Shown here piece by piece: positions 42,863 to 50,627 of a stretch of 60,765 bases of DNA (its first letter is position 1; every line of letters begins with the position of its first letter). Below the pieces are notes generated by a model. The model was not told where the DNA came from. It did not search any database and saw only the letters and a list, made by a program, of their open reading frames with translations. The position numbers and the translations under genes were made by a program. Origin of the DNA: Actinomycetota bacterium (GTDB lineage: Bacteria; Actinomycetota; Nitriliruptoria; Nitriliruptorales; JAHWKO01); assembly GCA_019347855.1 (NCBI GenBank), contig JAHWKO010000004.1, forward strand, positions 1-60,765, written 5' to 3'.

Positions 42863-43785
42863 AGGAAGGTCCGTTGGAGTACGACGGCCGGACGATCGAG
42901 ATCTCCTCGGTGGACAAGGTGTTCTTCCCCGACGCGGGGATCACCAAGGGAGACGTCCTCGACCATTACCGGTCCGTCGCTCCGGTCATGGCCCCGCACC
43001 TCGCGGGGCGCCCGCTGACCCTCCAGCGGTTCCCGGACGGGATCGAGGGCAGCGGCTTCTACCAGAAGGACGCGTCGGGACACTTCCCGGACTGGATCCG
43101 GACCGTCGAGGTCGAGAAGCGTTCGGGCCAGGGGACGGTCGACCACGTCGTCTGTGACGATGAGGCGACGCTGATGTACCTGGCGGACCAGGGCACCGTC
43201 ACGTTCCATGTTGGCCCCGCCCCGGCAGACGATCTGGAGCGCCCGGACATCGTCGTGTTCGACCTCGACCCGCCCGAGGACCGCAGGCTGGACGACCTCC
43301 GCGCGGGGGTGCGCATCGTCTGGGACGGGCTGGAGGAGGTCGGACTGACGCCGTTCCTCCAGACCACCGGCTCGAAGGGCTTCCACGTCGTCGCGCCGAT
43401 CGAGCACGGGCCATCGTTCGATCAGGTCCGTCGCGACCTACGGGATCTGGCGCACGTCCTGGTGGAGCGGGAGCCGGACCTGCTCACGACGGCCCAGCGC
43501 AAGGACAAGCGCGAGGGGCGGATCTACCTCGACCTTGGGCGCAACGCGTTCGGGCAGACCTACGTCGCGCCGTACTCGGTCCGTCCACGGGAGGGGGCGC
43601 CGGTTGCGACCCCGATCGACCGCGACGAGCTCGGTCGAACCGAGCCGCGCTCCTACGCGGTCGGCAACATCCGGCGGCGTCTGGGACAGAAGGACGACCC
43701 GTGGGCGGGGATGCACCGACAGGCGGTGGGATGGGATGACGTCGCGGCGGCGATCGAGGAGCATCGAACGAGCGGAGGTGTGTGA
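42859..43785 (+). CDS. LigD polymerase/primase domain as a separate protein
   Basis: A 308-residue AEP-type polymerase module of LigD that fills or extends DNA ends. Seen: FFPDAGITKGDVLDHY at the N-terminus, FYQKDA, the metal-binding DxD in VFDLDPPED (D135, D137), and TTGSKGFHVVAPI. The GTG start overlaps the ligase stop (GTGA). In mycobacteria POL, PE and LIG are one protein; here they are three adjacent genes in the order PE-LIG-POL. No Ku gene is present in the window. Confidence 0.9.
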   Translation: MKEGPLEYDGRTIEISSVDKVFFPDAGITKGDVLDHYRSVAPVMAPHLAGRPLTLQRFPDGIEGSGFYQKDASGHFPDWIRTVEVEKRSGQGTVDHVVCDDEATLMYLADQGTVTFHVGPAPADDLERPDIVVFDLDPPEDRRLDDLRAGVRIVWDGLEEVGLTPFLQTTGSKGFHVVAPIEHGPSFDQVRRDLRDLAHVLVEREPDLLTTAQRKDKREGRIYLDLGRNAFGQTYVAPYSVRPREGAPVATPIDRDELGRTEPRSYAVGNIRRRLGQKDDPWAGMHRQAVGWDDVAAAIEEHRTSGGV

Positions 43786-43819
43786 GCGGGGGCGGCCGCG
43801 GCAGCCCCCCGGTGGCCGT

Positions 43820-43825
43820 TAGCCT
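43820..43825 (+). promoter_or_regulatory. -10-like TAGCCT, probable leaderless start
   Basis: TAGCCT lies 7 nt before GTG 43833, with no Shine-Dalgarno sequence between them. It supports GTG 43833 as the start of the cyclo-ligase-like gene over the GTG at 43782 that overlaps the POL stop. Confidence 0.4.
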
Positions 43826-43832
43826 CATCCCT

Positions 43833-44594
43833 GTGCCGAGCCGTCATGATCACGATGCTGGCGGGGATCGCGAGGTCCTCGAACACAAGGCCACCCTCCG
43901 GGACCGCATCTGGACCGCGATGCAGGAGGACGGCCTCTCCCGGTTCCCCGGCGCTGAGAACCGGATCCCCAACTTCACGGGGGCCGAAGACGCCGCTGAG
44001 CGGTTGCGCGGGCTCGACGCGTGGCAGCGCGCCGATGCGCTCAAGTCGAACCCAGACTCTCCTCAATGGCCCGTTCGGCAGCGGGCACTGGAGGACGGGA
44101 AGCTCGTCTACCTGGCCGTACCGAAGCTCGCCGACGAGCGGCCGTTCATCCGACTGGATCCCGGAGCCCTCGAGGAGAGCCCGCGGAAGGCCTCATCTAT
44201 CAAGGGGGCCGCACGGAACGGCGAGCCGGTGGAGGTCGAGGAGCTGCAGCGCCTGGATCTCGTCGTCACCGGCTGCGTCGGCGTGTCACTGGACGGTGCT
44301 CGGCTCGGCAAGGGTGGCGGCTTCAGTGACCTCGAGTTCGCCGTCGCCGTCGAGGCGGGCGTGATCGACGACGACACGATCGTCGTGACGACGGTGCACG
44401 AGGTCCAGGTGCTGGAGGTGGGCGAGGTGCCCGTCACCTCCCACGACGTGCCGCTCGACGTGATCGTCACCCCGGAGCGCGTGATCGACTGCAGGGACCG
44501 GAGAGGTCCTCGCCCCGATGGTGTCCGATGGGGTGAACTGACCGACGAGAAGATCGCGTCGATCCCGTTGCTGCAGAGGCTGCGGAACAACTGA
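43833..44594 (+). CDS. 5-formyltetrahydrofolate cyclo-ligase family protein
   Basis: A 253-residue member of the MTHFS/YgfA family. The C-terminal GVSLDGARLGKGGGFSDLEFAVAVE is the signature of the 5-FTHF cyclo-ligase-like fold. The N-terminal half (LRDRIWTAMQEDGLSRFPGAENRIPNFTGAEDAAERL) matches the longer archaeal/actinobacterial subgroup rather than the short classical enzyme. Conversion of 5-formyl-THF to 5,10-methenyl-THF is likely but not certain for this subgroup. The start at 43833 follows a -10-like hexamer. Confidence 0.75.
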   Translation: MPSRHDHDAGGDREVLEHKATLRDRIWTAMQEDGLSRFPGAENRIPNFTGAEDAAERLRGLDAWQRADALKSNPDSPQWPVRQRALEDGKLVYLAVPKLADERPFIRLDPGALEESPRKASSIKGAARNGEPVEVEELQRLDLVVTGCVGVSLDGARLGKGGGFSDLEFAVAVEAGVIDDDTIVVTTVHEVQVLEVGEVPVTSHDVPLDVIVTPERVIDCRDRRGPRPDGVRWGELTDEKIASIPLLQRLRNN

Positions 44595-44595
44595 G

Positions 44596-44619
44596 GGGCG
44601 CCGGGTGGTCCCGACGCCC
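44596..44619. terminator. Bidirectional terminator hairpin between convergent genes
   Basis: GGGCGCCGGG (44596-44605), loop TGGT, CCCGACGCCC (44610-44619): a 10-bp stem with one mismatch, 1 nt after the cyclo-ligase stop and 27 nt before the end of the opposing gene. Confidence 0.6.
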
Positions 44620-44645
44620 TCGTCCGTCTAGAGGAGAGGACTACC

Positions 44646-46235
44646 TCACGGCAGACGCCGCATCGTCCAGGTGGCGGGCGTCGCCACCATCGCCACCATC
44701 GCCACCATCGCGCGTCCGCGCGCGAGGGTGAGCAGTCCGCCACCGATCAGCATCAGCGCGAGCCCAGCCAGCCAAAGGTCGGCTGGACCAGTGCGCGGGA
44801 GTTCCTCCGCATCGACCTCAGGTGTAGGCTCGCCTATCGGGGCGGGGTCGGGGTCGGGGTCGGGGTCAGGATCGGGGTCAGGATCGGGGTCGGGGGCGGG
44901 ACCGGGACCCGGCGCCGGAGGCGGCGGGCGGTCGATCACGACCCCGGCGACACGGGTACCGGAGTAGTTCGCGTCGTCGAAGTCGCCCACGGTCTGACCC
45001 GCACCGGTGGCCGAGACGGTCACACGGTTCGTGTGCTGGGCGCCTTCGATCGCCGTGAACGGACCGAACGTGCACGTGACGTCATCTCCGTCCGCGAGTC
45101 CTGCGGCAGGGAACGTGCAGCTGGACAGGTCCAGTGCGGCCATCGCGTCGCTCGAGGGGGAGGTGACCGCATCCGTCAGACTGTTGAGGGTCAGGACGGT
45201 CCCGTCACCGCTGTCGTTGCTGACGATGACCCGGAACCACACCTGCTGAGCGGGATCGGCCTGGACCAACTGGAACGTCGCGCCCGGCGTGTCGTCGGCG
45301 TCGACGAAGTCCGTGCCGTTGAGGCTCACCAGCTTCTCGATGTCGACGCTCGGCGTCGGGTTGACGACCGTGGTGGTCGTGCAACCGGTGAAGCTGACGT
45401 CGTCGCTCGAGGAGTCGTTGGAGGTGGACGAGTTGTCTCCCTGGGTGGACAGGCCCGCGGTGTTCGTGTGGGCGGGCCCACACACACCGGGGGCGTTCCC
45501 GGGTGCCGTGACGGTGATGGTCACCGTGATCTTGCCGTCGGTGGCCAGGTCGTCGCCCGAGCACGTGACGACGTTCCCTGCGTTGCTGCAGGTCGCGTCC
45601 GTGCTGTCGTCGGAGACCCCCGTCACCGTGCCGGCAGCTGCGGGCACGGTGTCACTCACGGTGAACGACCCGGTGCTCGAACCCTCGTCGCCCTCGTTGG
45701 TGATCTCGAGGGTGAAGGAGTACGAACTCCCAACCGTCACCGCGGACGCGGGTCCCGACTTCAGGATCGCAGGGTCCGCCTCTGGCGAGGGGGGTTGGTC
45801 GGCGTCGTAGCAGAACGTGATGTGGCTGATGCCATGGTTGTCCACGGTGCCTTCGGTCTTCGGTCCGTGTTCCTCGTCGTACGTTGAGATCGCCTCATCG
45901 CTGCTCGCTGCGATAACGATCCGATCGATCCCCGTCACGGACGTCCACGTGAACCCGATCGATTCGTTCTCCTCCCCGGGCTTCGGTACGACGTTGCTGA
46001 TCGCGACCCCCATCGCATCACCACCCGTGTCGCTCGTGGGCGCGAAACCGGTCGGCGATGGTTGGAACTTGACGAGGAAGATGAGTCCTTCACATTCCAC
46101 CTGAGGACTCCTGCCCTGGGCTGAAGCGAAGGGCGCAAGAGTTGCGACGAGTAGCAGCGCCGCGCCGAGCGCGAAGAACGTTCGGCCGACTGTTCGGAGT
46201 CGGCGGATGGATCTATGGGATGTTCTGCCCGTCAT
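44646..46235 (-). CDS. DUF11-repeat LPXTG surface protein
   Basis: A 529-residue secreted protein. The signal peptide covers the first 40 residues and ends in FASA. A beta-rich N-terminal domain with two cysteines is followed by two DUF11-type Ig-like repeats (FTLEITNEGDEGS...VSDTVPAA and FRVIVSNDSGDGT...), which form stalks. Then come a Pro-Asp repeat (encoded at 44843-44892), the sorting signal LPRTG and a hydrophobic helix. After the helix the protein runs on for about 22 residues, including a 9-bp-encoded AMVAMVAMVA run. A post-anchor tail this long is unusual. ATG 46235 has AGAGGAGAC 5-6 nt upstream. No sortase gene is in view. Confidence 0.85.
   Translation of the reverse strand: MTGRTSHRSIRRLRTVGRTFFALGAALLLVATLAPFASAQGRSPQVECEGLIFLVKFQPSPTGFAPTSDTGGDAMGVAISNVVPKPGEENESIGFTWTSVTGIDRIVIAASSDEAISTYDEEHGPKTEGTVDNHGISHITFCYDADQPPSPEADPAILKSGPASAVTVGSSYSFTLEITNEGDEGSSTGSFTVSDTVPAAAGTVTGVSDDSTDATCSNAGNVVTCSGDDLATDGKITVTITVTAPGNAPGVCGPAHTNTAGLSTQGDNSSTSNDSSSDDVSFTGCTTTTVVNPTPSVDIEKLVSLNGTDFVDADDTPGATFQLVQADPAQQVWFRVIVSNDSGDGTVLTLNSLTDAVTSPSSDAMAALDLSSCTFPAAGLADGDDVTCTFGPFTAIEGAQHTNRVTVSATGAGQTVGDFDDANYSGTRVAGVVIDRPPPPAPGPGPAPDPDPDPDPDPDPDPDPAPIGEPTPEVDAEELPRTGPADLWLAGLALMLIGGGLLTLARGRAMVAMVAMVATPATWTMRRLP
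44683..44709 (+). repeat. Three perfect 9-bp tandem repeats in the DUF11 gene tail
   Basis: GCCACCATC occurs three times in a row. On the coding strand it encodes the MVA repeat after the sorting signal. The unit is in phase with the reading frame, so copy-number change would only lengthen or shorten the tail. Confidence 0.85.
44843..44892 (+). repeat. GGGGTC-type tandem repeat encoding a Pro-Asp stalk
   Basis: A degenerate 6-bp repeat (GGGGTC and AGGATC variants) about 50 bp long. It encodes the (PD)n linker of the DUF11 protein and is in phase with the frame. Confidence 0.75.
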
Positions 46236-46472
46236 GATGTCTCCTCTGACGGGCGCCGACCGGCCGGCCGACGCGCTCATCGTCTGGGCCGGTCTCGCCG
46301 TTCGCTCCTCCCTGAGCATGAGGTCGGGGGGCTAACCTCGGGCGACCGCTCCGTGCGCTCAGGGGATCATCGCGTCCCGACGGCATGGAACCACCACCGG
46401 CGGCCCCGCGACTACGGTTGGTAACGATTCAGGACGAAAGTCCCGGTCTCGTCGCGACGGGAGTCCCTAAAG

Positions 46473-46946
46473 GTGGACGTGCAAGAGGTGACCTTGCGCC
46501 GGAACGCCGCCGTGGCGGCCTGGTGGACGCTGCTCGGCTCTCTGCTCACCTCGGCAGGGGTGTTCTTCGTCGTGGACACCGCAGGCCATCCGGTCGCCTG
46601 GGCGACGCTGGTGGTCTTCGCCGTCCCGGCGGCGTACTTCTCCGTGCAGCTCGTCTGGCCCGCGGCGATCGAGGTGCGCTGCGGGGCCGACGTGCTGCGC
46701 TCGCGGTTCCTCACCGTCCGCCGGACCGTGGCATGGGACGACGCGCACGTCGCGAGGGTGCGTGAACGGTTCGGTGATCCCGTCCTGGTGATCGAGGTGC
46801 GACCTGCGCACGGCGAGGACCGACGTATCCGCGTGCCGCTTCCCGTCGGCGCCGACCTCGAGCGTCTGCACACCTTCCTCCGGGCACGGCTCGGTCGAGG
46901 CTCTAGGCTGCCCGCCCCTCGGTCCCTCCGTCCCCTGGACACGTGA
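46473..46946 (+). CDS. Membrane protein with PH-like C-terminal domain
   Basis: A 157-residue protein: two hydrophobic segments (about 15-37 and 41-63), then a soluble beta-rich domain (65-150) with RCGADVLRSRFLTVRRTVAWDD, a PH-like layout also seen at 313-906. GTG 46473 is followed 6 nt later by another GTG, so the start is uncertain. It lies just upstream of the AhpE gene, separated by 18 nt, and could share its transcript. Function unknown. Confidence 0.6.
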   Translation: MDVQEVTLRRNAAVAAWWTLLGSLLTSAGVFFVVDTAGHPVAWATLVVFAVPAAYFSVQLVWPAAIEVRCGADVLRSRFLTVRRTVAWDDAHVARVRERFGDPVLVIEVRPAHGEDRRIRVPLPVGADLERLHTFLRARLGRGSRLPAPRSLRPLDT

Positions 46947-46964
46947 CACCAGCCAGGAGCCCCC

Positions 46965-47432
46965 ATGCCCATCGAAGTCGGTGATGCCGCCCCTGATCTC
47001 GAGCTGCCCGACCAGTCACGCCACCCCGTCCGGCTGTCCGACTTCCGCGGGAAGAAGCACGTCGTGCTCGTCTTCTACCCGATGAGCTTCACACGGGTAT
47101 GCGAGACCGAGCTCCTCGGCCTGCGCGACGACATCGGGACGTTCCAGAACGAGGACGTCGCCGTGCTGGCGGTCTCGTGCGACGCCACGTGGGTCCACCG
47201 GGAGTGGGCGCGGCAGAAGGGCCTCCAGTTCCCCGTCCTGTCCGACTTCTGGCCGCACGGCGAGGTCGCGAAGCGGTACGGCGTGTTCGACGATCGGGCC
47301 GGGGTGGCGCGCCGCGGCACGTTCATCATCGACCGCGACGGGACCGTCCGGTTCCGGGTGGTCAACGACATCCCGGAAGCGCGTGATCAGCAGGAGTACG
47401 AGCGCGTCCTGAAGGACATCGGCGCGATCTGA
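46965..47432 (+). CDS. AhpE-like peroxiredoxin
   Basis: A 155-residue peroxiredoxin that reduces peroxides through a peroxidatic cysteine in PMSFTRVCETEL, the PxxxTxxC motif. The LSDFWPHGEVAKRYGVFDDRAGVARRGTFIIDRDG block is close to mycobacterial AhpE. A second cysteine (AVSCDATW) is present but not at the usual 2-Cys resolving position, so it is probably 1-Cys, recycled by a low-molecular-weight thiol or mycoredoxin. ATG 46965 has AGGAG 5 nt upstream. It lies 90 nt before guaB. Confidence 0.92.
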   Translation: MPIEVGDAAPDLELPDQSRHPVRLSDFRGKKHVVLVFYPMSFTRVCETELLGLRDDIGTFQNEDVAVLAVSCDATWVHREWARQKGLQFPVLSDFWPHGEVAKRYGVFDDRAGVARRGTFIIDRDGTVRFRVVNDIPEARDQQEYERVLKDIGAI

Positions 47433-47522
47433 ACGGGGCCGGGAGCGTGACCCTCCTGGCGCGGTGACGTATCGTCGAGGGACCCCTCGCCCCGTAGCCC
47501 GCCCGGTCCTGGAGGACACCCC

Positions 47523-49019
47523 GTGACCGACCGCGACATCCCACAGGCTCTCTCGTACGACGACGTGCTCCTGCTGCCGGCCGCGTCGTCGGTGTTACCT
47601 CGCGAGGTGGACCTCTCGACGCGTCTGCACGATCGGCTCCAGCTGCGTCTGCCCCTGCTGTCAGCCGCGATGGACCGGGTGACCGAGGACCGGATGGCGA
47701 TCGCGCTCGCCCGCAACGGCGGGCTGGGCGTGGTCCACAAGAACGCCTCGATCCAGGCACAGGCGGAGATGGTCGAGCAGGTCAAGCGCTCCGAATCCGG
47801 GTTCATCAGCGAGCCGGTCACGCTGCGACCGGACGACACCGTCTCGCACGCGCACGAGCTGATGTCCCGCTACCGGGTCAGCGGCTTCCCGGTCGTCGAC
47901 GACCAGAACCGGCTCCTCGGGATCGTGACGAACCGCGACCTGCGGTTCGGGGTCACGGCGGACAGCCCCGTGAAGGAGTACATGACCTCCGAACGCCTCG
48001 TGACCGCCCCCGTGGGCACGAGCCTCGACCAGGCACGCGACCTGATGCAGGAGCACCGGGTCGAGAAGCTGCCGATCGTCGACCCGTCCGGAGGAGAGGG
48101 CGGCCACGACCGGCTCGTCGGGCTGTTCACGTTCAAGGACGTCGAGAAGGTCCGTACGTACCCCAACGCGGCCAAGGACGAGCGCGGACGGCTCCTGTGT
48201 GCGGCCGCTGTCGGGGTGGGACCGGACGGGCTGGAACGCGCGGCGGCGTTGGTGGAGGCCGGGGTGGACCTGCTGGCGGTGGACTCTGCGCACGGGCACA
48301 GCGAGGGCGTGCTGCGTTTCGCGGCGCAGCTCAAGGACCGGTACCCCGACACCCCGTTGATGGTCGGCAACGTGGCCACCGGCGACGGGGCGCGGGCGTG
48401 CGTCGACCACGGGGCGGACGTCGTGAAGGTCGGCGTCGGGCCGGGATCGATCTGCACGACCCGCGTGGTCACTGGTGTCGGGGTCCCGCAGTTCAGTGCG
48501 GTCACGTCCGCGGTCGACGTCGCGACGGACCTGGGTGTGGCGACGGTCGCGGACGGCGGTATCCGGTACTCGGGTGACCTCGTCAAGGCCCTGGCCGCCG
48601 GCGCCACGGCGGGCATGACCGGCAACCTGCTGGCCGGGACCGACGAGTCGCCCGGCGAGCTCGTGCTCGTCGGTGGACGCCGGTACAAGGAGTACCGGGG
48701 CATGGGCTCGATCGACGCGATGCGTTCCGGGTCCGCCGACCGGTACTTCCAGGACGAACGGAAGCGAGAACCCTCGAAGCTCGTGCCAGAAGGCGTGTCC
48801 GGGTTGCTGCCCTACCGCGGCACGGTCGCAGAGGTCGTCGCGCAGCTGGAAGGTGGCCTCAGGTCAGGCATGGGCTACCTGGGGGCGAGCGATCTGTCCG
48901 CGCTCAAGACCAACGCCCGCTTCGTGCGGCAGACGGTCGCCGGTAGCCGCGAGTCCCACGTCCATGACATGGACGTCGTCCACGAGGCCCCGAACTACCA
49001 GGTGCCTGATCGCGACTGA
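47523..49019 (+). CDS. guaB: IMP dehydrogenase
   Basis: Oxidises IMP to XMP, the committed step of GMP synthesis. The protein has 498 residues, full length: SYDDVLLLPA at the N-terminus, two CBS modules (about 95-210), the catalytic cysteine C311 in GPGSICTTR, the flap around YKEYRGMGS and the C-terminal monovalent-cation region. GTG 47523 has GGAGGA 6-7 nt upstream; TATCGT at 47470-47475 may be its -10 element. The 3' end overlaps the convergent DUF4126 gene by 25 bp. Confidence 0.96.
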   Translation: MTDRDIPQALSYDDVLLLPAASSVLPREVDLSTRLHDRLQLRLPLLSAAMDRVTEDRMAIALARNGGLGVVHKNASIQAQAEMVEQVKRSESGFISEPVTLRPDDTVSHAHELMSRYRVSGFPVVDDQNRLLGIVTNRDLRFGVTADSPVKEYMTSERLVTAPVGTSLDQARDLMQEHRVEKLPIVDPSGGEGGHDRLVGLFTFKDVEKVRTYPNAAKDERGRLLCAAAVGVGPDGLERAAALVEAGVDLLAVDSAHGHSEGVLRFAAQLKDRYPDTPLMVGNVATGDGARACVDHGADVVKVGVGPGSICTTRVVTGVGVPQFSAVTSAVDVATDLGVATVADGGIRYSGDLVKALAAGATAGMTGNLLAGTDESPGELVLVGGRRYKEYRGMGSIDAMRSGSADRYFQDERKREPSKLVPEGVSGLLPYRGTVAEVVAQLEGGLRSGMGYLGASDLSALKTNARFVRQTVAGSRESHVHDMDVVHEAPNYQVPDRD

Positions 49020-49600
49020 CGCCAGCCGCTGATCCGCTCGCGGAGCCGCTCGACGCCCCGACGCGCGAGTCGCCACACGGCGACGACGAGCCACGCGCCC
49101 AGGACGACGGCGACCACGACGGCGATGCCGGCGATGACGGGGTGCTCCACCGCGAACCAGATCATCGCCGCGACGATCCCGTCCTCCAGCAGGCTCACGC
49201 CGATGGTGCTGAACGGCTCCGGTGAGGCGTTGATCGCCGCCCGCGCGGTGGCCTTGGCGGTGTGCCCCGCGAACGCCAGCGCCCCGGACCCGGCCGCCGC
49301 GAACGCGTGCTCGGCACCAGACGCGTCGCCGGCCAGCAGGTACCCCAGGCCCGCCGCTCCCAGGGGCCTGATCGCGGTGTGGATGACGTCCCAAGCGTTG
49401 TCGAGGTAGGGGACCTTGTCGGCGACGAACTCGAGGAGGTAGAGGCTGCCGGCCACGGCGAGGACGCCGGGGTGGCCGAGGAGCTCGGGCAGGTCGGCGT
49501 CGCCGAAGCGCTGGAAGAGGCCCAGCAGGACGACCACGCCGTAGAGGTTGAGGCCCGAGGCCCACCCGCTCCCGGCGATCAAGCCCGCGCTCGCCTCCAC
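48995..49600 (-). CDS. DUF4126 membrane protein
   Basis: A 201-residue protein with about six hydrophobic segments. LLEFVADKVPYLDNAWDVIHTAIRPLGAAG is the signature of DUF4126, and the segment GSGALAFAGHTAKATARAAINASPEPF also fits. It has a basic C-terminus (RRGVERLRERISGWRQSRSGTW) whose coding sequence overlaps the end of guaB on the other strand by 25 bp. GTG 49600 comes 1 nt after the upstream gene's stop. Function unknown; last gene of the minus-strand run. Confidence 0.82.
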   Translation of the reverse strand: MEASAGLIAGSGWASGLNLYGVVVLLGLFQRFGDADLPELLGHPGVLAVAGSLYLLEFVADKVPYLDNAWDVIHTAIRPLGAAGLGYLLAGDASGAEHAFAAAGSGALAFAGHTAKATARAAINASPEPFSTIGVSLLEDGIVAAMIWFAVEHPVIAGIAVVVAVVLGAWLVVAVWRLARRGVERLRERISGWRQSRSGTW

Positions 49601-49601
49601 G

Positions 49602-50624
49602 TCACGCCTCCACGTTGACGCGTCGGCGGAGACGGCCCGCGGTCTCCGGGTCGACGAGGTCGTCGAGCTTGTCCACGTCGATCATCTGCTCCTCGAGGAG
49701 CGTCCCCACGACCCAGGTCCGGGGCCACCGCCCGCTGAGCGTCGTCAGCAGAGACGGGACATCGGCACGTGCGACGCCCCCCGCTCGGATGAGCGTCTCC
49801 AGTGCCCTCCGACGGGCCCAGCCGTCGGGGATCGCACGCAGGACCTCGCACTGCGCAGGTCCCGCGAGGGCGGCGACGTCGTCGACCAAGCCGCGGAAGG
49901 TGCGCAGGGCCGCTCCCGCCGTCGTGGCCTGCGCGATGCGGTCCGCCAACCGAACGTGCTTCTGGAGGGCACCGATACCCAGCGGTCTCCCGGTGAACCA
50001 CGATCGCTCCTCGTCGCGCTCCGCCGCTACCGGGACGACCTCCCTCCCGGGCTCGAGGCGGGGATCCGGCTCCGGTTCGGGTTCCGGTTCGGGTTCCGGT
50101 TCGGACTCGGGCTCTGGTTCGGCTTCGGCTACGGACTCTGGTTCGGGCTCCGGCTCCGGCTCTGGCATCGGTTCCGGTACTGGCTCCGGTTCCGGTTCTG
50201 GCTCGGCCTCGGGTTCCGGTTCACGGTCGGGCGCAGGTCCGGCCTCGAGGCCGACCGCCTGCGCGACGGCGGCGCCGCCGCCGTGCAGGGCGGCTTCGGC
50301 CGTCTCCCGGCGCTGCTCGGGATCGCCTAGCCGCTCGATCAACGCGTCGACATCGTGCGGCTCCAGCTGGTCGAGCGCTTCGGCCAGCGCGGTGAGCTGC
50401 TCGGACGTGACCTCCACCCCGGTCGAGTCCATCAGCCGTTCAGCGAGGTCCGGGGCGGCCCGGGTCGCCACCTCGATCATCAGCTCACGTCGCTCGAGCG
50501 GTTCCAGGCCGGCGACGAGCTGGAAGAGCCTGCGCGCCACACTGGCACGGGACAGGACGCCCGCCGACGGGTCGCGGAGCTCGGCCAGGAGCTCCACGAG
50601 CTCATCGAGCGCGCTGGAGGACAT
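49602..50624 (-). CDS. Helical protein with long (EP)n linker, unknown function
   Basis: A 340-residue protein in three parts: an alpha-helical N-terminus (1-125, [13 protein letters not shown]... and [14 protein letters not shown]), a Glu-Pro repeat linker of about 60 residues (encoded by 50051-50223), and a helical C-terminus (210-340, [28 protein letters not shown]...). No domain recognised. ATG 50624 follows the flotillin stop by 3 nt, which suggests that the proteins work together or are made together. The linker would keep the two ends apart. Confidence 0.6.
   Translation of the reverse strand: MSSSALDELVELLAELRDPSAGVLSRASVARRLFQLVAGLEPLERRELMIEVATRAAPDLAERLMDSTGVEVTSEQLTALAEALDQLEPHDVDALIERLGDPEQRRETAEAALHGGGAAVAQAVGLEAGPAPDREPEPEAEPEPEPEPVPEPMPEPEPEPEPESVAEAEPEPESEPEPEPEPEPEPDPRLEPGREVVPVAAERDEERSWFTGRPLGIGALQKHVRLADRIAQATTAGAALRTFRGLVDDVAALAGPAQCEVLRAIPDGWARRRALETLIRAGGVARADVPSLLTTLSGRWPRTWVVGTLLEEQMIDVDKLDDLVDPETAGRLRRRVNVEA
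50051..50223 (-). repeat. Degenerate 6-bp repeat encoding an EP linker
   Basis: Variants of GGTTCC/GGCTCC repeat over about 170 bp. On the minus strand they encode alternating Glu and Pro. The codons vary, which suggests selection on the protein rather than recent slippage. Confidence 0.7.
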
Positions 50625-50627
50625 CGA

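Noticed and set aside
41256..43785. Frameshifted single LigD gene
   Set aside because: Each part has its own start, a proper stop and an ATGA/GTGA junction, and the domain order differs from the fused form, so these are true separate genes.
44683..44709. CRISPR-like or transposon end repeat
   Set aside because: Three adjacent 9-bp units in phase with a reading frame; a simple coding microsatellite.
46236..46472. Riboswitch in the leader of the DUF11 surface protein
   Set aside because: The leader is long and GC-rich, but I could not match the conserved core of c-di-GMP, c-di-AMP or other known classes.
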